From: Syntrophaceae bacterium
GTDB lineage: Bacteria > Desulfobacterota > Syntrophia > Syntrophales > PHBD01
DNA: 64,000 nt
NCBI GenBank assembly: GCA_013177825.1
Contig: JABLXX010000001.1
Coordinates: 1,030,936 to 1,094,935 of the forward strand
Direction: 5' to 3'
Part shown: piece by piece, positions 34,459 through 40,368 of the stretch
How positions within the stretch are numbered: position 1 is the stretch's first letter
Layout of the letters: every line of letters starts with the position of its first letter
Position numbers and translations under genes: made by a program
Notes under the pieces: generated by a model
What the model saw: only the letters and a program-made list of their open reading frames with translations
The model's database searches: none
What the model was told of the DNA's origin: nothing

Positions 34459-37059
34459 GTGATACTTCAAGAAATACTGAAGTGGTCTAAAGGACTACCA
34501 GCTTGGCAAAGCGACGCATTAGCTCGATTACTTACACAGCAGGTTGTGACACCAGACGATATAGATGACTTGTTCGCGTTGCTCAAAGCAACTCATGGCA
34601 TTCCCGATCCGAAAGGGCGTACTCCAAAGCCACTCGCAGCCGATCAGATCCCCGCGCCAGTTGCGGCATCGACGAACGTCGTTCTCTGTGCCATGAAAAA
34701 CTTGCGGCACGTAAACGCAATTGCCGAGAACCAATATCTTCCATTTGGCACTTCCGGGTTGACGGTCATTTATGGTGACAACGGTTCAGGAAAATCCGGG
34801 TATTCGCGCGTTCTGAAGCGCGCTTGCCGTGCGCGCGATCAGGCGGAGGCGATTCACCCAAACGCAAACTTACCCGCTGGGGGAGCCACTACTGCCGAAG
34901 CTGTCTTTGAAATTATCGTCGATGGTGTTGCTAAAGATGCATTTTGGACTGCTGGCAAGGTGGCTCCCCCCGAATTATCACAGCTCTCAATTTTTGATTC
35001 ACGCTGCGCCCGCTCCTACCTCAACAGCGAAGATGATTTCTCCTATGTACCTTACGGGCTCGATGTTTTCGAAGGACTGGCAACAATCTGCCGGCAATTG
35101 AAGAGCCGAGTCGATAAGGAGTACGAACAGTCATCTGTCGATTTGACCGCATTCGCGCCGCTGCAAGGTGACACAATGGTTGGCAAACTGATCTCAACCT
35201 TGTCCGCCAAGACAACAATAGAGCAGGTTGAGACATTGGCTACACTGTCACCAGGAGAACTGACTCAGCATACCGAACTGGACAAGAGCCTGAAAGAAAA
35301 TAATCCGAAAGAGAAAGCCAACCAATTACGCTTACGTGCTCGTCGCATAGCCGCCATTTCAGCGAGTGCAACCAGTAAAGGTGCACTGGTAAATTCAGAA
35401 ATGATTGCTAAACTGCGACATTTGGCTAACAACTACCGCACAGCGCAGGCTACGGCCGAGCTCGCCGCCAAGAAGTTCAAGGAAAGCGAGAAACTGCTTC
35501 CAGGCACTGGCGGTGAGGCATGGCGCGAATTGTTTGATGCTGCCCGTAAGTTTGCGCTCGAATCACACCCAGATAGAACATTCCCCGATCTTGGCGCCGA
35601 TGCACCTTGCCCTCTTTGCCAGCAGCCTCTTGCAGAGGGCGCAGCGCGTTTGCTTCGCTTCGAGACATTCATCCAACAGGAAGCGGAAAAAACCTCTCAG
35701 GAGCGCCGCATTGCTCTATTCACCGAAGTCGAGTCATTTGCAGCGAATAATCTGACGTTAAATCTCGATGATGTGACCTACAGCGAAATAGAGGTAATTG
35801 ATAAACTGCTTGCAGCGGACACACGGACTTTCGAGCAGGCGCTGACCGAACGCCAAGACGCTATTAAAGCCGCCGTAATATCAAATCAGTGGGACAGCAC
35901 AGAGAAAATCTTGGCCAGCCCAGCAGTACGTCTTCAGGCAGTCGCCGATAAATTGAATACCGAAGCCGAAACCTTGGAAAAGGCATCGGACGAGAAAGCC
36001 CGTACCGTGCTAATGAAGCAATTTGCTGAACTGGATGCGCGAGTTCGGTTGAAACAGGTCAAGGATGCGGTTGTTACCGCCGTGTCCTGTCTCAACCACC
36101 AGGCTAAGCTGGCGCAATGCCTATTAGCGGTCAAGACCACGGCCATTTCCTTGAAAGCATCGGAGTTGGCCGAAAAGGTCATCTCAGTGAAGCTGGCCGA
36201 GGCGCTCAATCGCGAGTTCAAGGCGTTGGGCGTCGGAAAGCTAAGTGTTTCGTTGCAGAGCCGAGTGGAAAAGGGCAAGGCTTTGCACAAACTCAAGCTA
36301 AATCTGCAGCAGAGTTGTAGTCCCGTTGAAATCCTGAGCGAGGGAGAACAGAGTGCTATTGCTATCGGTTCCTTCCTCGCCGAAGTTGGCCTAAGCGGCA
36401 GCAAGGGCGGTGTCGTATTCGATGATCCGGTATCCTCACTGGATCATCGAATACGTGAGCGTGTGGCCAAGCGATTGGTGAATGAGGCCATTCAGCGTCA
36501 GGTCATCGTTTTCACCCATGATATCTATTTTCTATGTGTCCTTGTAGAGGAAGCGGAAGCTACCGGTGTACCGTTCGCAACGCAGAGCCTGATCCGTCGT
36601 GCCAAAGGTTTCGGCATCGCCGAGCCCGATCTTCCCTTCGAGGGCAAGAACACGAGCAAGCGGATCGGTGCACTAAAGGCCCATCATCAGTCCATCGCCA
36701 AGTTGCATAAAGATGGCGAAGAGCAGGAGCACCGCAGACAGACGGTCGAAGCTTACTTCCATCTGCGTATGGCTTGGGAACGAGCAGTCGAAGAGGTGCT
36801 CTTTCGCAAGGTTGTCCTCCGCTTCCGTAAAGGAATTGAAACACAGCGCTTGGCAGAAGTCGTAGTTGATGACAATGATTATGCTCAAGTGAATGCCGGG
36901 ATGACGAAGTGCTCGAACTACGCACACGACAAGGCGATCATGGGAGGTACAGCGGTGCCTAATCCCGATGAATTACTTGCTGATATCATGGCACTGGAAG
37001 CTTGGCGGAATGAGATCGAGACAAGGAGTAAAGAAACCGGCAAACGGCGTAAAACATGA
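34459..37059 (+). CDS. RloC/PrrC-like AAA_13 ATPase with zinc hook and candidate anticodon nuclease domain
   Basis: 866 residues, GTG start behind GGAGGACGA. SMC/Rad50-like ATPase halves flank a coiled coil: P-loop GDNGSGKSG (106-114), zinc-hook Cys384 and Cys387 in CPLCQQPL, ABC signature LSEGEQSA (626-633), Walker B VVFDDPVSSLDH with Asp655/Asp656, and VIVFTHD. The C-terminal 130 residues hold RMAWE (Arg770, Glu774) and SNYAH (His823). This copies the Arg-x3-Glu...His order of the PrrC/RloC anticodon-nuclease site. RloC proteins join exactly this ATPase, zinc hook and nuclease. It is proposed as a phage- or damage-triggered tRNA nuclease. DNA composition and neighbours mark it as acquired. 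Other AAA_13 proteins lack nuclease activity, so function is not proven. Confidence 0.75.
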   Translation: MILQEILKWSKGLPAWQSDALARLLTQQVVTPDDIDDLFALLKATHGIPDPKGRTPKPLAADQIPAPVAASTNVVLCAMKNLRHVNAIAENQYLPFGTSGLTVIYGDNGSGKSGYSRVLKRACRARDQAEAIHPNANLPAGGATTAEAVFEIIVDGVAKDAFWTAGKVAPPELSQLSIFDSRCARSYLNSEDDFSYVPYGLDVFEGLATICRQLKSRVDKEYEQSSVDLTAFAPLQGDTMVGKLISTLSAKTTIEQVETLATLSPGELTQHTELDKSLKENNPKEKANQLRLRARRIAAISASATSKGALVNSEMIAKLRHLANNYRTAQATAELAAKKFKESEKLLPGTGGEAWRELFDAARKFALESHPDRTFPDLGADAPCPLCQQPLAEGAARLLRFETFIQQEAEKTSQERRIALFTEVESFAANNLTLNLDDVTYSEIEVIDKLLAADTRTFEQALTERQDAIKAAVISNQWDSTEKILASPAVRLQAVADKLNTEAETLEKASDEKARTVLMKQFAELDARVRLKQVKDAVVTAVSCLNHQAKLAQCLLAVKTTAISLKASELAEKVISVKLAEALNREFKALGVGKLSVSLQSRVEKGKALHKLKLNLQQSCSPVEILSEGEQSAIAIGSFLAEVGLSGSKGGVVFDDPVSSLDHRIRERVAKRLVNEAIQRQVIVFTHDIYFLCVLVEEAEATGVPFATQSLIRRAKGFGIAEPDLPFEGKNTSKRIGALKAHHQSIAKLHKDGEEQEHRRQTVEAYFHLRMAWERAVEEVLFRKVVLRFRKGIETQRLAEVVVDDNDYAQVNAGMTKCSNYAHDKAIMGGTAVPNPDELLADIMALEAWRNEIETRSKETGKRRKT

Positions 37060-37231
37060 AACAACTCGGCCAAGATTCTTCTATGAGAAGCCAACAAAGC
37101 GCTGTACCGGATAGTTGCCCTTTCGGACCACTCCCGGTTGCCTTCCTATTGGGCACCACAAATAAGTAAGATGTCAAAATCACGTTTACTGGGAAGAGAT
37201 ATCAACAGACAGGCCGGGCGCAGAATTGGAG

Positions 37232-37873
37232 ATGAACTTGATTCGATGGATTAAAGATCTGCTCAATTGGGTATTAGAGCCTCGTCCATTATGGCTATGT
37301 GTTCTGGTTTTGGGCTTGTCCTTATATCTCGCATTTGTCGGTCAAGTAAGTGAACCGAGGATAAGGCTCATGGGCCTCTTTCTGCAACTTAGCGGCGTTG
37401 CTACCGTCGTATGGGGACTTCGGGAAACAAGACAGTTGTTTGGGTATCCAACACTGTTTCAACATGCTATCGATTGGGCCAAGCGCTTTCCGAGGTACAA
37501 ACCTTCCCCCATATCTGGAGAAGGAAAAGCCACTCTACCTGCATTCACTTGTGAGGGTAGTGGATACATATGGGAGTCTTTTAGTCGCGAAGTAGCAATA
37601 GAGAAGAGAGTGGCAGCCATCGAAAGAAATCTTAAGTGTGTGGATGAAAGACTAAACAAAGTGCAGGGACGATTGCATTACGAGACAAACAGGATCACTT
37701 CTGAGCTGCACAAAGAACGGTTACGCAGAGAAGAGGAAGACATCAACACAAGGAGACAACTGGAACTTTCTCAGACGGGTGGACTAGGAATTTCCGCCGT
37801 AGGATTTATTTGGCTCTCTATGGGGCTGATACTTAGTACGGCATCGCAAGAAATAGCACAATGGCTTACTTGA
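37232..37873 (+). CDS. Membrane-anchored coiled-coil protein, unknown function
   Basis: 213 residues from ATG 37232, with GGAG directly upstream (TTG 37,226 or 37,238 are alternatives). Two N-terminal hydrophobic helices (about 19-36 and 47-62), a soluble middle, a charged coiled coil (about 120-180: EIRVAAIERNL-like and HKERLRREEEDINTRRQLE regions) and a third C-terminal hydrophobic helix (about 188-206). No family is recognised. AT-rich composition and position 172 bases after the RloC-like gene, same strand, suggest it belongs to the same island module, perhaps as a membrane effector or anchor. Confidence 0.6.
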   Translation: MNLIRWIKDLLNWVLEPRPLWLCVLVLGLSLYLAFVGQVSEPRIRLMGLFLQLSGVATVVWGLRETRQLFGYPTLFQHAIDWAKRFPRYKPSPISGEGKATLPAFTCEGSGYIWESFSREVAIEKRVAAIERNLKCVDERLNKVQGRLHYETNRITSELHKERLRREEEDINTRRQLELSQTGGLGISAVGFIWLSMGLILSTASQEIAQWLT

Positions 37874-38204
37874 GGAACAACTAATCGATAAGGGAAGGAT
37901 CCTGCTCAGCCTTTCTTCGAATCACTCCACACCATTGTAATTCGGATCCCACCTACGGCTCCCCTGACTCAGGTAGTATCCCGAGGAAATGCTTGGAATG
38001 AAAGGGGTGCAAAAAGGTGGTAAATGAGCAATCTTCTGAGCATCCAGATCCAGAGCAAAGTACCTTACAAATTCTCGAACGCTTGGCGTACTTGTTTGTT
38101 ATCGACATAACTAGCTTTTTACCAGATTTGAACTGGTTCAGTTAGTCAAGATCCTTAATTAATATGTTCTCTTGAATTTGGGTTGAAGGAGGGAAGGTAA
38201 AAAT
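37874..38204. other. AT-rich intergenic stretch in the island
   Basis: 331 bases. A 42-codon frame from GTG 38,017 to TAG 38,145 is present but has no clear ribosome site or recognisable product. Otherwise nothing was seen. Confidence 0.45.
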
Positions 38205-38477
38205 ATGGGAGCAAACAATCAAACAGGCTGCAACAAAGAGCATGTAATCTTCCATTCTGGTGAAGGAGAAACGGTACAAATTGGCTATGTGAATGATAAC
38301 TGTCAAAAATGTCACGGAACTCTTTTTGTTGAAGGTAACGACAAGTATGCGAATGTCTACCGTCTGGAATGCCTTCATTGTGGTTATGTTTACGGAGCAA
38401 ATAGCGGTGATGTGTGGGAACGCCGTTGCCCGATATGTCAGAACGGTGCGGCGGGCATTGACTACTGGAAGGCTTGA
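38205..38477 (+). CDS. Small zinc-ribbon protein, unknown function
   Basis: 90 residues, ATG 38205 behind GAAGGAGGGAAGG. Three CxxC pairs, CQKC, CLHC and CPIC, indicate one or two zinc ribbons. The remainder has EHVIFHSGEGETVQIGY at the N-terminus and AGIDYWKA at the end. Small proteins of this look occur in mobile regions beside restriction or defence genes, but no function is known to me. Its stop is followed closely by the group II intron remnant, which might have inserted just downstream. Confidence 0.6.
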   Translation: MGANNQTGCNKEHVIFHSGEGETVQIGYVNDNCQKCHGTLFVEGNDKYANVYRLECLHCGYVYGANSGDVWERRCPICQNGAAGIDYWKA

Positions 38478-38520
38478 CCTGAGGTTATGTAGAGAAGGCG
38501 AATCGACGCACCAAACAGCC

Positions 38521-38739
38521 TTGGAGCGTCAGAACCGGGGCATGCGCGCCTTGCAGCTCAATCACTGGCGCCGGGGCACGACGATGTACCGGGAATTACG
38601 GAAGATGGGCGCTTCGGAAGCGGATGCCCACAAGGTCGCCGCGAACAGCCGGTGCTGGTGGCGCAACAGTGGCCGGGCGCTGAATCGAGTGATGCCGATC
38701 GCCTACTTCGACCAGCTCGGCGTACCCCGGCTCTCATGA
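38521..38739 (+). pseudogene. Group II intron reverse transcriptase/maturase, C-terminal remnant
   Basis: The last 72 codons of an ltrA-type intron-encoded protein are preserved: ALQLNHWRRGTTMYRELRKM, VAANSRCWWRNSGRALNRV and IAYFDQLGVPRLS are the characteristic tail after the maturase domain. All reverse-transcriptase motifs are missing. The frame opens upstream into the zinc-ribbon gene in another register, so there is no real start. A 5'-truncated retro-insertion or later deletion explains it. Confidence 0.8.
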
Positions 38740-38830
38740 CCTCAACGACTCGAACCGCCCGGTGCGGACCCGCATGCCGGGTGGTGTGGGAGGGGAACGG
38801 TCAGGAATCCTGACCGCCCCTATCCCGATT
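38740..38830 (+). ncRNA. Group II intron 3' end (domains V-VI), truncated intron
   Basis: Directly after the maturase stop, CCGCCCGGTGCGG and CCGCATGCCGGGTGG form the bulged domain V hairpin. GGTCAGGAATCCTGACC within a GGGG...CCCC stem forms domain VI, with the sequence ending CCCTATCCCGATT, a usual intron 3' end. Domains I-III are absent, so it cannot splice. Confidence 0.75.
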
Positions 38831-39088
38831 CAGAGGGGTTTTCCCCAACAAATTTCCAACGGACTGGTTGAAAGTTTTTCCGGGAGGCCTGCCTGCTCAT
38901 CGTTGCAGGCCTCGTCATTGAAAAAATGACCGTACACCTGAAGACGGCACCCCGGCCGGGTCTCATCCAGGCTGCCTGTCAGGCAAGAATCCGAAGGCTC
39001 CATCGATGTTCCCCACCCGATCGCATCCTTTGACAAATCGGGCATTCTTTCTTATGATGCCCGAACATTGCCGACAGGAGAAAAATCA
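38831..39088 (+). promoter_or_regulatory. Near-consensus sigma-70 promoter at 39,030-39,058
   Basis: TTGACA (39,030-39,035), 17-base spacer, TATGAT (39,053-39,058), predicted start near 39,065. It drives the FlgO-like gene at 39,089 with a leader of about 24 bases. The rest of this stretch (from the intron end) shows nothing else. Confidence 0.7.
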
Positions 39089-39898
39089 ATGATCATGAGA
39101 AAATGTAGCTTTTGGGGCGTCCTTTTTTCCCTGATCATATCGCTCACACTTTCCCTCCCATCTTCTGCGTCCTCCTATGAACGGGAAATTGCCAACCTGT
39201 CTTCCATCATCGTTTCCAGCATCAGCAAATCCGGGAAAAAATCGATCGCGGTGGTCGATTTTACCGACCTTCAGGGCCAGGTAAACGAACTCGGAAGATT
39301 CATTGCCGAGGAAATGTCCGGCAACATAACTTCTCAGTCTCCCAAATTCGACGTTCTTGACCGTAATCACATCAAGCGGCTCCTTGAAGAGCAGAAGCTT
39401 TCAATGTCGGGTCTGATGGATCCGAATGCAATCAGGAAAATCGGTAAACTGGCAGGCGCTGACGTCATCATTACCGGGACCATTACACCCTTCGGCGACA
39501 GCATCCGCGTTTCTTGCAAGGCCATTGATACAAAGAGCGCCAAGGTGGTTGGATCAGCACGCGGAGACATTGCAAAGACGGCAACCATCGCCGACTTGAT
39601 CAAGCTAGGCGTAACGACCTCCCGGCCTTCCCAGGAGCCGGTGAAGCAGCCGGCGTCCTCCAGGATCTTCAATAAACCCCTGTACCGCGGGTATCGCGTC
39701 GACATCTGTCTGCACTGGAGCCGATTGTGCCAAAAACCCGCTGCCGACCGCTTCTGCCAACTCAATGGATTCAGGGAGGCCAGGACATGGAAGATCGCCT
39801 ACGATATCGGGTACATGACCCCTACCTACGTGATCGGAGACGACAAAACCTGTGGGATAAGGGGCTGCGACGGATTTGAAGTTATCGAGTGTGAGTGA
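39089..39898 (+). CDS. Exported FlgO/CsgG-like domain protein
   Basis: 269 residues, ATG 39089, 8 bases after AGGAG. A signal peptide is clear: MIMRKCSFWG then a hydrophobic run to SSAS (about residue 28). The middle (55-170) reads KKSIAVVDFTDLQGQ, FDVLDRNHIKRLLEEQKLS, AGADVIITGTITPFGDSIRVS, the pattern of FlgO/CsgG-like periplasmic domains. The last 75 residues are Cys-rich (five Cys) and unfamiliar. The periplasmic location fits the exported CHAT protein 470 bases downstream. The function of such FlgO-like proteins outside flagella or curli is unclear. Confidence 0.7.
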   Translation: MIMRKCSFWGVLFSLIISLTLSLPSSASSYEREIANLSSIIVSSISKSGKKSIAVVDFTDLQGQVNELGRFIAEEMSGNITSQSPKFDVLDRNHIKRLLEEQKLSMSGLMDPNAIRKIGKLAGADVIITGTITPFGDSIRVSCKAIDTKSAKVVGSARGDIAKTATIADLIKLGVTTSRPSQEPVKQPASSRIFNKPLYRGYRVDICLHWSRLCQKPAADRFCQLNGFREARTWKIAYDIGYMTPTYVIGDDKTCGIRGCDGFEVIECE

Positions 39899-40368
39899 CA
39901 AAGCCGTTTCACTGGGTGACAGGTCTCCCCAACCCCTGCTCCGGAATCGGCAGGGATGACCCCGAATGCTGGCGGCGTAGTCCAGATTGTGCATGATGGA
40001 CGGCGTTGGTCAGGGCGACAGTCAGGATGGTGTCATCCATGAACCGGCAGCCCGGTGAGAATAGCGGGATCCCGGTGATCTTGATCGGCCTGTATGCGCA
40101 GACGGACCCGATGATGTCTCCGGCGATGTCTCCGAGCATGGCAAGCATCCGGGTTGAGACCGCGACAGAACTCCAACACCGATTGCTGTACAAGATTTGA
40201 AAACAGGTTCATTCCGAGATTGAAACATGCCCTTGGAAAAAGTTTTGATATCATGCTCGGCATCGGATTTCTGCTCATTCGATAGCGGAAAGATTATGCC
40301 GGAATAAAGGAAGATTCCAAATATGACTGCCTGCCAGGTTTTGTTACTCCCAGGGGGAGGGAAAAGCC
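39899..40368. other. Intergenic region with gene relic
   Basis: 470 bases between the FlgO-like and CHAT genes. It holds the ADP-ribosylglycohydrolase fragment on the minus strand; from 40,140 to 40,368 no feature was seen apart from the ribosome site GGGGGAGGG before the CHAT gene. Confidence 0.6.
39925..40139 (-). pseudogene. ADP-ribosylglycohydrolase relic (N-terminal fragment)
   Basis: On the minus strand from ATG 40139 the frame reads MLGDIAGDIIGSVCAY, PLFSPGCRFMDDTILTVAL, the unmistakable N-terminus of DraG/ARH proteins including the metal-binding DDT. After about 45 codons a frameshift moves the remaining homology (DYAASIRG) to another frame and nothing further is recognisable. A full protein would be about 250-300 residues, so the gene is dead. 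Confidence 0.7.

Noticed and set aside
40006-40200. 64-codon + strand frame between the FlgO-like and CHAT genes.
   Set aside because: The opposite strand carries the ADP-ribosylglycohydrolase fragment; the + frame is its antisense and has no ribosome site.
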